Part shown: positions 23,384-31,722 of the stretch, piece after piece | Layout: the number at the start of each line of letters is the position of its first letter | Position numbering within the stretch: the first letter of the stretch is position 1 | DNA from: Dysosmobacter segnis | GTDB lineage: Bacteria > Bacillota > Clostridia > Oscillospirales > Oscillospiraceae | Length of the DNA: 64,000 nucleotides | Assembly (NCBI RefSeq): GCF_014297285.1 | Contig: NZ_JACOQI010000007.1 | Span: 1 to 64,000 of the forward strand | Direction: 5' to 3' | Position numbers and translations under genes: made by a program | Notes under the pieces: generated by a model | What the model was told of the DNA's origin: nothing | Databases searched by the model: none | What the model saw: the letters and a program-made list of their open reading frames with translations, nothing else

Positions 23384-25736
23384 GCTCACCCGTAACCAGC
23401 GCAAGCAGATCGAGGCGGTGATCCGGCAGGCAAAGGGCGACGGGAAAGCCCATACGGTGCAGGACAGCATCCCATTTCAGAATATGTTCCCCGACGGCCT
23501 GTGCAGGCTGGAGGGCGGGACTTTCTCCAAGACCATCGCCTTTCAGGATGTGAATTACCGCCTGGCGAGGCCGGAGGACCAGCGGAGCATCTTTGAAAGC
23601 CTCTGCGACTTCTATAACGGCTACGACCCCTCCATCGGCGTCCAGGTTACTTTGGACAGCCGCAGCGGAGGCAGCGCCGCCGATGAAATGTTCGGTATTA
23701 CCAGGCAGGGCAATGACCTGGACCCCATCCGGGACGAGGCGGTGGACATCCTGCGGATGCAGTACCGTCGGGGCAACAACGGCTATGTAAAAACCAAGTA
23801 TGTTACCCTGACCATCGAGGCGGAGAACCTTCCCGCGGCTCGGGCGCGGTTTGCCCGCATCGAGACCGATACCCTCAACCGCTTTAAGGTCATGGGGGCA
23901 GCGGCTCATGTGCTGGACGGAAAGGAGCGGCTGGAGCTGCTTTACAACATCCTCCACCCGGAGGGTGGGCAGTTTGCCTTTGAATGGGACTGGCTCCCGG
24001 CCAGCGGCCTTTCGGTGAAGGACTTCATCGCTCCGTCCTCCTTCCACTTCGGGGAGACCCGCACCTTCCGCATCGGAAAGCGGTATGGGGCGGTGTCCTT
24101 CCTGCAAATCCTGGCGCCGGAGATGCACGACCGTATCCTCACCGACTTCATGGAGGCAGACGGGAATATCATGGTGACCATGCACATCCGGGGCATCAAC
24201 CAAAACGAGGCCATCAAAATGGTCAAGCGGAAGATCACCGACCTGGACGCCATGAAGATACAGGAGCAAAAACGGGCTGTGCGCAGCGGCTACGATATGG
24301 ACATACTCCCCAGCGATTTGTCTACTTATGGCGGCGCGGCGAAAGACCTGCTCACCGACCTGCAATCCCGCAACGAGAGAATGTTCAACATGACCTTTCT
24401 GATGCTGCACACGGCGGAGACCCGGCAAAAGCTGGAGATCGCCGTATCCCAGGCGGCCAGCGTCGCCCAGACCTACAACTGCCTTCTGACCCGACTGGAC
24501 TTCCAGCAGGAGGACGGGCTTATGAGCAGCCTTCCCCTGGGGCTCAACCGCATCAAGATCGAACGGAGTCTGACCACTTCGGCCCTGGCGGTGTTCGTCC
24601 CCTTCGTCACCCAGGAGGTGTTCATGGGCGGCGACGCCATGTACTACGGTCTCAATGCACTCTCCAACAATATGATCCTGCTGGACCGCAAGCAATCCCG
24701 CTGTCCCAACGGTCTTGTGTTCGGCACCCCCGGCAGCGGCAAATCCATGAGCTGCAAGCGGGAGATTACCTTCATCATCCTGATGACCCAGGACAATGTC
24801 ATCATCTGCGACCCGGAGGACGAGTATTCGCCCCTGGTGAAGCGGCTGGGTGGTCAGGTGATCCGGCTGTCCCCGTCCAGCACCGACTATGTGAACCCGC
24901 TGGACATCAACCTCAACTATTCCGAGGAAGAAAACCCGTTGGCTCTGAAATCCGACTTCGTGCTGTCCTTCTGCGAGCTCATCATGGGCAGCAAGACGGG
25001 CCTGGAGGCTATTGAGAAAACGGTCATCGACCGGGCGGTACAGATGATCTACCAGCCCTACTTTGCCGACCCACGACCTGAGAATATGCCGATTTTGGGC
25101 GACCTGATGAACGCCCTTCTGTCCCAGCACATCCCGGAGGCCGACCGGGTGGCCCAGGCATTGGACCTGTATGTGAACGGTTCGCTGAACTTCTTCAACC
25201 ACCGCACCACAGTGGACATCTCCAATCGCCTTGTCTGCTTTGACATCAAGGGCCTGGGCAAGAACCTGAAAAAGCCCGGGATGCTCATTGTCCAGGACGC
25301 GGTGTGGAACACAGTTACCATCAACCGGGCGATTGGCCGGTCTACCTGGTACTTCGTGGACGAGTTCCACCTTCTGCTGAAGGAGGAACAGACTGCGGCG
25401 TACAGCGCCGAGATTTGGAAGCGGTTCAGAAAATGGGGCGGCATCCCCACCGGCGCGACCCAGAACCCCAAGGACCTGCTTTCCTCCCCGGAGATCGAAA
25501 ACATCCTGGAAAACAGCGACTTCATCTATATGCTCAACCAGGCGGCGGGCGACCGGAAGATACTGGCGGAGCGGCTGAACATTTCATCTGAACAGCTTGC
25601 CTATGTGACCAATTCCGAGCCGGGTCACGGGCTGCTGTTCTTCAACAATGTCATCCTGCCCTTTGCGGATGACTTCCCGAAGGATACCGAGCTCTACAAA
25701 TTGCTTACCACCAAGCCCAGCGAGGTGGAACATTAA
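23349..25736 (+). CDS. VirB4-like conjugation ATPase
   Basis: The product has 795 residues, starting at TTG 23349 within the end of prgI. An N-terminal region of about 430 residues precedes Walker A FGTPGSGKSMS near residue 460. CDPEDEYSPLVKRLGG follows, with Walker B-like WYFVDEFHLLL near 675, and TQNPKDLL and NSEPGHGLLFF at the end. These are the landmarks of VirB4/TraE energisers that power DNA transfer. Length is normal for the family and no break is visible. Confidence 0.95.
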   Translation: MREKAERSAKRKLTRNQRKQIEAVIRQAKGDGKAHTVQDSIPFQNMFPDGLCRLEGGTFSKTIAFQDVNYRLARPEDQRSIFESLCDFYNGYDPSIGVQVTLDSRSGGSAADEMFGITRQGNDLDPIRDEAVDILRMQYRRGNNGYVKTKYVTLTIEAENLPAARARFARIETDTLNRFKVMGAAAHVLDGKERLELLYNILHPEGGQFAFEWDWLPASGLSVKDFIAPSSFHFGETRTFRIGKRYGAVSFLQILAPEMHDRILTDFMEADGNIMVTMHIRGINQNEAIKMVKRKITDLDAMKIQEQKRAVRSGYDMDILPSDLSTYGGAAKDLLTDLQSRNERMFNMTFLMLHTAETRQKLEIAVSQAASVAQTYNCLLTRLDFQQEDGLMSSLPLGLNRIKIERSLTTSALAVFVPFVTQEVFMGGDAMYYGLNALSNNMILLDRKQSRCPNGLVFGTPGSGKSMSCKREITFIILMTQDNVIICDPEDEYSPLVKRLGGQVIRLSPSSTDYVNPLDINLNYSEEENPLALKSDFVLSFCELIMGSKTGLEAIEKTVIDRAVQMIYQPYFADPRPENMPILGDLMNALLSQHIPEADRVAQALDLYVNGSLNFFNHRTTVDISNRLVCFDIKGLGKNLKKPGMLIVQDAVWNTVTINRAIGRSTWYFVDEFHLLLKEEQTAAYSAEIWKRFRKWGGIPTGATQNPKDLLSSPEIENILENSDFIYMLNQAAGDRKILAERLNISSEQLAYVTNSEPGHGLLFFNNVILPFADDFPKDTELYKLLTTKPSEVEH

Positions 25737-25817
25737 ACGGCACAATTAGCAAGATTAGCTAATAATAAACTTTTGTTGAAAGGAGATGTGTGATACAATT
25801 TTCTTGAGGTGAGCTTT

Positions 25818-26615
25818 ATGGGGTTCGATGTAGAAACGGTAAAAAACGATTTAAATAGATTATTGAAACAAGGAAATCAGCTGTATATTGCTCTTGCATA
25901 TAAATCAGAATCAGGAGCTAAAAAAGAAGAAGCCAGAAAATATTTAGAGAAAAATGGAATAGACGTCAAAAAACTTCCTGATTTTAAAACACGATATGAA
26001 GTTTGGTATTCTGAGGCGTTACAGTATATAAAAACTTTCCTTCCTGACAGGACAAATGACTTTGTTGCGTTATATAAGAATGAAAAACGCAAAGAAATTA
26101 CTTTTGCCTCATACACTATTTCCGATGCAATCATAGGTCTATGTATGACTAGGGCTGGTAGAGTTGAAGTCGATGAGAGTGCAGCAGTACCTAAAATGCA
26201 GCAACAAGTTTCCATCTTAGAAAGTGCTTTAAAGCTCGTTGATAGTGTCATCTATTCTATTCAGTTCTCTGTCCGGGCGGAGCTGTTTGATTCTGAGCTG
26301 GGTGCAGCTAATGAATTGCTCAAAGCAGGCTTTTTGCGGGCATCAGGTGCAATGTGTGGTGTAATATTGGAAAAACATTTATCTGAAGTTTGCGCGAGAC
26401 ACAAGATTTCCTTGAGAAAAAAATCTCCGACTATTAACGATTACAATGAGGAACTGAAAAATGCTGGCGTAACTGATTTGCCCACCTGGAGGTATATTCA
26501 GCTTCTCGGTGATTTGCGAAATCTGTGCTGTCATGACAAGAAAAGCGAACCCACTAAAGATCAAGCAAAAGATCTGCTTGATGGAACAACCAAAATCTGT
26601 AAAACTGTATATTAA
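25818..26615 (+). CDS. HEPN-like cargo protein, function unknown
   Basis: The product has 265 residues, ATG at 25818 with GAGGTGA six bases upstream. It is almost entirely alpha-helical. The C-terminal domain (about 150-262) has SGAMCGVILEKHLSEVCARH, and then DLRNLCCHDKKSEPT, an R-N-x3-H arrangement (R..CCH) like the catalytic motif of HEPN ribonucleases and DUF4145-type proteins. The N-terminal 140 residues are not recognised. The gene is low in GC, has its own terminator and separates virB4 from the next conjugation gene. An RNase acting in phage or element defence is a reasonable guess only. Confidence 0.6.
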   Translation: MGFDVETVKNDLNRLLKQGNQLYIALAYKSESGAKKEEARKYLEKNGIDVKKLPDFKTRYEVWYSEALQYIKTFLPDRTNDFVALYKNEKRKEITFASYTISDAIIGLCMTRAGRVEVDESAAVPKMQQQVSILESALKLVDSVIYSIQFSVRAELFDSELGAANELLKAGFLRASGAMCGVILEKHLSEVCARHKISLRKKSPTINDYNEELKNAGVTDLPTWRYIQLLGDLRNLCCHDKKSEPTKDQAKDLLDGTTKICKTVY

Positions 26616-26631
26616 CGGTTAGTACTCTACA

Positions 26632-26659
26632 AGCGTCACTGGAAACAGTGGCGCTTTTC
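26632..26659 (+). terminator. Terminator of the HEPN-like cargo gene
   Basis: AGCGTCACTG-GAAA-CAGTGGCGCT (26632-26655) has a GNRA-like tetraloop and is followed by TTTTC. It lies directly upstream of the resumed conjugation operon. Confidence 0.85.
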
Positions 26660-26689
26660 TTATGCCCGATATTCAGAAAGGAGCATGAA

Positions 26690-27013
26690 ATGGAACAGGA
26701 AAAGCTGTATGTCATTGAGGAAAAGACCTACGAGGCCCACATCGACGAGGAAGTCCATCTCTACGGGCTGCTGCACCAGCTGGCCTTTCTTGCCGGGAAG
26801 ATCAAGGACCGCCGGGACATGGAGAACCTGATCGACACCGCCCGGCGGTACGGCGAAATCGCCGACCAGATGTTTGACCGCTGGAGCATCCCCGGCCGCT
26901 ACCTGGTGTTCGGCGACAAGGCCGACCTTGCCCGGCTGAAGGCCCTGGAGCTGTGCGAACTGGACGCCTTCTATGTGGACTGCGAGGACGACGAGGATCA
27001 GCCCCATGCCTGA
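26690..27013 (+). CDS. Conserved ICE protein, function unknown
   Basis: The product has 107 residues, ATG at 26690 behind AAAGGAG. It is acidic and helical, with KLYVIEEKTYEAHIDEEVHL, RRYGEIADQMFDRW and a C-terminus rich in Asp and Glu (VDCEDDEDQ). It is a standing member of the gene order between virB4 and the methyltransferase in this ICE type. It overlaps the methyltransferase start by eight bases. No motif points to an activity. Confidence 0.7.
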   Translation: MEQEKLYVIEEKTYEAHIDEEVHLYGLLHQLAFLAGKIKDRRDMENLIDTARRYGEIADQMFDRWSIPGRYLVFGDKADLARLKALELCELDAFYVDCEDDEDQPHA

Positions 27014-28031
27014 CCGCCTCACCCATGTCAGCCTCTTTTCCGGCATCGGCGGGCTGGACCTTGCGGCAGAGGCGGCGGGCTTTGAAACGGTCTGCCAATG
27101 CGAGTGGGCGGATTATCCCTATTCCATCCTGCAAAAGCATTGGCCGGATGTGCCGAAGTTCCGGGACATCACCACATTCACGAAGGAGGCGTTTTTTGAG
27201 AAAACAGGACTTGAAACCATCACCATCCTTTCCGGCGGCTTCCCGTGTCAGCCCTTCTCCACCGCCGGAAAACGGAAGGGCTTTGCGGATGAACGCTACC
27301 TGTGGCCGGAAATGTGCCGCGTTATTACCGAGCTGCGGCCCCGTTGGGTGCTTGGGGAAAATGTTGCTGGCTTCATCAATATGGGGCTCGACAAAACGAT
27401 CTTTGACCTGGCAAAAGCGGGATACGCTGTTCTCCCATTCGTATTTCCGGCTTGCGGCGTCGGCGCATGGCATGAGCGCCAGCGAACTTTTATCGTCGCG
27501 GCTGATGTTTCCCACGCCCCTTGCCTCCGACAAATCCACGGGGCAGGACGCTGCCAACCTGGATGTGTACCTGTCGGACAATGGGATATTCCGCAAGCGG
27601 AACAAGGACGGGACGATCTGGAGCCTGAGCCTGTCGGCGGCGGTGTTCTATCTGACCCCGGCAGCGTCGGAGGGCTACCGCTCCACGCTGAAACCAGCGG
27701 CGTTTCGCAACAGCGCCCCGTCTGCCAACCTGTCCTCCCAGGTGATCCAGCGGGAGCAGCCGCTATCCGAGACGGCAGCGCTGAACCCGGATTGGGTGGA
27801 ATGGCTCATGGGCTTCCCCCGGAAATGGACGGACGTATCCTCTGGGCTGCCGAGCCGGAAGGAATCCCCCGTATCACCGAAAACACTGCGGACCGCGCCC
27901 TACGGCTGAAAACCCTGGGCAATGCGGTCTGCCCGCCCCAGGCCTATCCCATTTTCCAGTACATCGCCATGATCGAAACCGGGGCCTGTGTCAACATCTG
28001 CCCCTATGGAACAGGAGGTGACGCACCTTGA
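27006..28031 (+). CDS. DNA (cytosine-5) methyltransferase
   Basis: The product has 341 residues. Motif I SLFSGIGGLDLAAEAAGF is near 9-26, the catalytic motif GGFPCQPFSTAGKRKG near 77-92 with nucleophile Cys81, and ENVAGF near 118. The end RLKTLGNAVCPPQAYPIF is motif X. The variable target-recognition region (about 160-280) is rich in Gly/Pro/Gln and compositionally odd. A second frame is open through the whole gene and carries methyltransferase-like residues too (see findings). It probably protects ICE DNA from host restriction, together with the ArdA gene downstream. Confidence 0.9.
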   Translation: MPDRLTHVSLFSGIGGLDLAAEAAGFETVCQCEWADYPYSILQKHWPDVPKFRDITTFTKEAFFEKTGLETITILSGGFPCQPFSTAGKRKGFADERYLWPEMCRVITELRPRWVLGENVAGFINMGLDKTIFDLAKAGYAVLPFVFPACGVGAWHERQRTFIVAADVSHAPCLRQIHGAGRCQPGCVPVGQWDIPQAEQGRDDLEPEPVGGGVLSDPGSVGGLPLHAETSGVSQQRPVCQPVLPGDPAGAAAIRDGSAEPGLGGMAHGLPPEMDGRILWAAEPEGIPRITENTADRALRLKTLGNAVCPPQAYPIFQYIAMIETGACVNICPYGTGGDAP

Positions 28032-29917
28032 AAGAATGGAAAGCCCCCGAAAAGGAGGCGCAGAAGATGACCCGTGACGGGGCGGTATCCGTCAATCTGG
28101 TCACGGGCGAGACTACCTATCCCTCTGACCGCACGCCGGAGCAAGACCATTCTGCATCCGGCGAAACGGTGGGCGCCGCTGGAAAAGCGGTGGACCGTGC
28201 GGAACTGCACCGGGAACAGGCGGCAGCCAAAAAGAAGCGCCGGAAACAGCGCCGGGCCTATCGGGAGGGTGAGGCGGCGGCAAGCCGCCCATCCTCCCGA
28301 TTGCAGTTTTCCGAAGCTGACCGGGCCAAGCCGGAGTTGCAAGGGACCATCCGCAAGTCGGATAAGGCGGCGGACCGGCTGGATGCCGCCAGGGACGCGA
28401 TCCCCAATAAGAGTCCGGGAAAGCCCCATGCCAATCCGCTGTCCCGCCCCATCCAGGAGGCAGGCGCAGCGATCCACGGCAAGGTCCGGGAGGTGGAGCA
28501 GGAAAATTCCGGCGTCCAGTCGGGCCACCTGGGGGAACGCAGCTTTGAGAAGGCTGTGGGCTACGGAAACCGCCGTGTCCAGAACTGGCGGGCGGAACGC
28601 AAGCTGAAACCCTGGCGGGACGCAGCGAAAGCGGAACAGGCGGCGGTCAAGGCCAATGCGGATTTCTACTATCGGAAAGCCGTGGCGGAGAACCCCCAGC
28701 TTGCATCCAATCCCATCTCCCGCCTGTGGCAGAAACGGAAGCTGCAAAAGCAATATGCGGCGGCATACCGGGCGGCGGGCAAGACTGCCCAAGCCGGAAA
28801 AACAGCGGAGGCCACGGCAAAGGCGGCCAAGAAAACCGCCCAGGAGTCCAAGCGTACCGCCCTTTTCCTGAAACGGCATTGGAAGGGTGCGTTGATCGTG
28901 GGCGGCATCGGCCTTCTGCTGGTGATGCTGCTGGGCTCCCTGCAATCCTGTTCCTCCATGTTCGGCGGCGGGGTGTCCAATATCATGGCATCTTCCTATC
29001 TGTCCGAGGATGCCGACATGCTGGCGGCGGAAGAAGCCTACTGCGCCAAAGAGGATGAATTGCGGGAATACCTGGATACCTACGAGGCCACCCACAACTA
29101 TGACGAGTATCACTTCGACCTGGACGAAATCGAGCATGACCCCTATGTGCTGGTTTCCATTTTGTCGGCACTCCATGAAGGGGTGTTCACCATCGACCAG
29201 GTACAGGGTGACCTTCAAACCCTCTTTGACAAGCAATATATCCTCACCGAAACCGTGACCACGGAGACCCGCTATCGGACGGAAACACGGACGGACAGCG
29301 AGGGCAACGAGTACGAGGTTGAGGTGCCGTACACTTGGTATATCTGCACCGTGACATTGGAGAACTTCGACCTCTCCCATGTGCCTGTCTACATGATGGG
29401 CGAGGAACAGCTTTCCTTGTATGCCACCTATATGTCCACCCTGGGTAACCGCCCCGACCTGTTCCCATCCTCCGGGTATGTGAACAAGTACATCGAGAAC
29501 CCGCCCACCGCCTGGGAGATTCCCGCTGAATACCTGACGGACGAGCGGTTCAACACCCTCATTACCGAGGCGGAAAAATACCTGGGTTATCCCTATGTGT
29601 GGGGCGGCAGCAGTCCCAGCACCTCTTTTGATTGCAGCGGCTTTGTCAGTTATGTGCTGACCAACAGCGGCCTGTGCAATACCGGGCGGCTGGGTGCCCA
29701 GGGGCTCTACAACATTTCCACCCCGGTATCCGACCCCCAGCCTGGCGATCTGGTGTTCTTTGTGGGCACCTACGACACCAGCGGCGTGTCCCATGTGGGT
29801 ATCTATGTGGGCGACGGGATGATGCTGCACTGCGGCGACCCCATCCAGTATTCCAACCTGAACACAAGTTACTGGCAGTCCCATTTCTACGCATACGGCA
29901 GACCGCCGTACAGCTGA
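28028..29917 (+). CDS. CD1108-type C40 (NlpC/P60) peptidase of the transfer apparatus
   Basis: The product has 629 residues, TTG start overlapping the preceding stop. The first 280 residues are basic, Ala-rich and cytoplasmic. A membrane segment (ALIVGGIGLLLVMLLGS, about 292-310) anchors it. A region of about 200 residues follows, then the NlpC/P60 domain (about 500-629) with catalytic Cys in FDCSGF near 535 and His in SHVGIYVGDG near 588. It should cut peptidoglycan so the conjugation channel can cross the wall. The gene is intact. Confidence 0.92.
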   Translation: MKEWKAPEKEAQKMTRDGAVSVNLVTGETTYPSDRTPEQDHSASGETVGAAGKAVDRAELHREQAAAKKKRRKQRRAYREGEAAASRPSSRLQFSEADRAKPELQGTIRKSDKAADRLDAARDAIPNKSPGKPHANPLSRPIQEAGAAIHGKVREVEQENSGVQSGHLGERSFEKAVGYGNRRVQNWRAERKLKPWRDAAKAEQAAVKANADFYYRKAVAENPQLASNPISRLWQKRKLQKQYAAAYRAAGKTAQAGKTAEATAKAAKKTAQESKRTALFLKRHWKGALIVGGIGLLLVMLLGSLQSCSSMFGGGVSNIMASSYLSEDADMLAAEEAYCAKEDELREYLDTYEATHNYDEYHFDLDEIEHDPYVLVSILSALHEGVFTIDQVQGDLQTLFDKQYILTETVTTETRYRTETRTDSEGNEYEVEVPYTWYICTVTLENFDLSHVPVYMMGEEQLSLYATYMSTLGNRPDLFPSSGYVNKYIENPPTAWEIPAEYLTDERFNTLITEAEKYLGYPYVWGGSSPSTSFDCSGFVSYVLTNSGLCNTGRLGAQGLYNISTPVSDPQPGDLVFFVGTYDTSGVSHVGIYVGDGMMLHCGDPIQYSNLNTSYWQSHFYAYGRPPYS

Positions 29918-29938
29918 TGGAGGTGATGAAGTGTCAAC

Positions 29939-30673
29939 ATGGTTTCCTACGGGGGCGGCGCTAACAGCACCGCCCTTTTGATTGGGCTGCACCAGCACCG
30001 TATCCCGGTGGACCTGATCCTCTTTGCGGATACGGGGGCAGAGCATCCCCACACCTACGCCTATCTGGAGGTGATGGATGACTGGCTGAAGGACCACGGG
30101 ATGCCGCCCATTACCAGAGTGTATAAGACCACCCGTGACGGGAAACGGCTGACGTTGGAGGATGAATGTCTGCAAAGTTGCAGCCTACCGTCCATCGCCT
30201 ACGGCTTCAAACGGTGTTCCCTGAAACACAAGATCGGGCCGCAGGAAAAGTTCTGCAACCATTATCCGCCGTGTCAGAAGGTGTGGGCGGCGGGCAAACG
30301 GGTGGTCAAGTTCATCGGCTACGACGCAGGCGAGGGCTACCGCAGCGACAAGGTGCTGCTGGGAGACCTGGCCGACCGAAAATACAGCAAGTGGTATCCC
30401 CTGATGGAATGGGGATGGACACGGGACGATTGCATCCGGCAAATCGAGGCGGCGGGGCTGCCCCAGCCGGGAAAATCGTCCTGTTTTTTCTGCCCCAGCA
30501 TGAAACCCGACGAGATAACCGCCCTGCGGGAGCAGCATCCCGATTTGTTCCGCCGCGCCCTGGCGCTGGAGGACAACGCCCGGCAAAACCTGAAAACGGT
30601 CAAGGGCCTGGGGCGGAACTATTCCTGGAGAGAACGATTTGGAAAGGAGTTTTGCACACATGGCAACGGTTGA
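29939..30673 (+). CDS. PAPS-reductase/PP-loop ATPase-like protein
   Basis: The product has 244 residues, ATG at 29939 after GGAGGTGAT. The N-terminal PP-loop is VSYGGGANSTALL, a relaxed SGGxDS motif that binds ATP in the PAPS reductase/DndC superfamily. LFADTGAEHPHTYAYL follows. The C-terminal part has the cysteine pair CFFCPSMKPDE and other cysteines (SCSLPS, KRCSLKHK, CNHYPPCQ) that could hold an iron-sulfur cluster. It is a recurrent but untested gene in CTn-type ICEs. Neighbouring methyltransferase and ArdA genes suggest DNA modification or counter-restriction, but this is inference. Confidence 0.78.
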   Translation: MVSYGGGANSTALLIGLHQHRIPVDLILFADTGAEHPHTYAYLEVMDDWLKDHGMPPITRVYKTTRDGKRLTLEDECLQSCSLPSIAYGFKRCSLKHKIGPQEKFCNHYPPCQKVWAAGKRVVKFIGYDAGEGYRSDKVLLGDLADRKYSKWYPLMEWGWTRDDCIRQIEAAGLPQPGKSSCFFCPSMKPDEITALREQHPDLFRRALALEDNARQNLKTVKGLGRNYSWRERFGKEFCTHGNG

Positions 30674-30950
30674 GAAAATCCGCCGAGACATCGAAAAGAC
30701 GAAGGAGAAGATCTCCGCCCAGCAGAAGCGCCTTCGGGAGCTGGAGGCGCAGCTCACCGAGGAAGAAAACCTGGAGATCGTCCGCATGGTCAAGGCGGTG
30801 CGCATGGACAACAAGGAGCTGACCGCCTTCCTGAAGGCCTACGCCAGCGGCCTCATCACCCTGCCCGACGGGATGATGGAGGCGGAGGCGGCGCCGGACC
30901 CCGACGACGAGGATATGGAAGGAATGAAGGACGGCGAAGATGAAGCGTAA
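30660..30950 (+). CDS. DUF4315 family ICE protein
   Basis: The product has 96 residues, ATG at 30660 behind AAAGGAG. A coiled coil (IRRDIEKTKEKISAQQKRLR) is followed by NLEIVRMVKAVRMDNKELTA and an acidic tail. This is the DUF4315 pattern found just before DUF4366 proteins in this ICE type. It overlaps both neighbours, so it is part of the transfer operon. The function is unknown. Confidence 0.82.
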   Translation: MATVEKIRRDIEKTKEKISAQQKRLRELEAQLTEEENLEIVRMVKAVRMDNKELTAFLKAYASGLITLPDGMMEAEAAPDPDDEDMEGMKDGEDEA

Positions 30951-31653
30951 CAGAGTTTTCCGCCTTTTGGCGTCCCTGACGGTGGTGGTCCTGTGCATGA
31001 CCGTCTTCTCCGTCACCGCCTTTGCGGGCGGTGGGGATGGCGACTACTACACGGGGGAGCCCGCCGAGACGACGCCGGAACCCACCGAGGAACCCGCCAC
31101 CGGGGGCATGGAGCCGGAGGGCCAGCCCCTTACCCCGGAGGGCAACGCCACGCTGGTGGACGATTATTACGGCGATAAGCAGCTTATCACCGTGACCACA
31201 AAAGCGGGCAACTATTTTTACATCCTGATCGACCGGGCCAACGAGGACAAGGAGACCGCCGTTCACTTCTTGAACCAGGTGGATGAAGCCGACCTGATGG
31301 CGCTGCTGGAGGACGGGCAGGCGGAGGAAAAGCCCGCTGCTTGTACCTGCGCCGAGAAATGCCAGGCCGGTGCGGTGAATACCGCCTGTCCGGTCTGCGC
31401 GGTGAATATGAGCGAGTGTGCCGGTAAAGCGCCGGAGGTGGAGCCGGAGCCTGAACCGGAGCCGGAGAAGGAGTCCGGCAGCAGCGGCGCCCTGGTTCTG
31501 ATCCTGCTGCTGGCGGCCCTGGGCGGCGGCGGAGCCTTCGCCTACATCAAGTTCATCAAGCCCAAGCAGGGCGCAAAGGTCAGCGCCGACCCGGACGACT
31601 ATGAGTTCGAGGACGAGGAATACGAAAACGAGGATGTTCCTGAACAGGATTGA
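30940..31653 (+). CDS. DUF4366 (CD1107-type) secreted or membrane-anchored ICE protein
   Basis: The product has 237 residues. A signal peptide (1-29, ending SVTAFA) precedes a Glu/Pro/Thr-rich stretch, then the DUF4366 core KQLITVTTKAGNYFYILIDR. A Cys-rich segment follows (CTCAEKCQAG ... CPVCAVNMSEC), then an EPEPEPE linker, a C-terminal membrane span (ALVLILLLAALGGGGAFAYI, about 185-205) and an acidic tail. It is exposed at the surface, presumably part of the mating apparatus. It is the last gene before the reversed HNH cargo gene. Confidence 0.85.
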   Translation: MKRNRVFRLLASLTVVVLCMTVFSVTAFAGGGDGDYYTGEPAETTPEPTEEPATGGMEPEGQPLTPEGNATLVDDYYGDKQLITVTTKAGNYFYILIDRANEDKETAVHFLNQVDEADLMALLEDGQAEEKPAACTCAEKCQAGAVNTACPVCAVNMSECAGKAPEVEPEPEPEPEKESGSSGALVLILLLAALGGGGAFAYIKFIKPKQGAKVSADPDDYEFEDEEYENEDVPEQD

Positions 31654-31675
31654 AATGACAGTAAATAAGTACATC

Positions 31676-31707
31676 AAAAAGGCCCGCCGCCCATGATGGG
31701 CGGCGGG
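31676..31707 (-). terminator. Terminator of the HNH cargo gene
   Basis: CCCGCCGCCC (31683-31692) and GGGCGGCGGG (31698-31707) form a perfect 10-base stem. On the minus strand it is followed by TTTTT (31680-31676). It may also stop plus-strand transcripts partially. Confidence 0.8.
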
Positions 31708-31722
31708 AGTGCATTGAAAGAA

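Noticed and set aside
23259..25370. 703-residue minus-strand frame opposite virB4
   Set aside because: Antisense shadow with His/Gly/Val-rich sequence, while the plus-strand frame has all VirB4 motifs.
28004..30175. 723-residue minus-strand frame opposite the C40 peptidase and PAPS-like genes
   Set aside because: Antisense to two well-supported conjugation genes in GC-rich DNA, with no motif.
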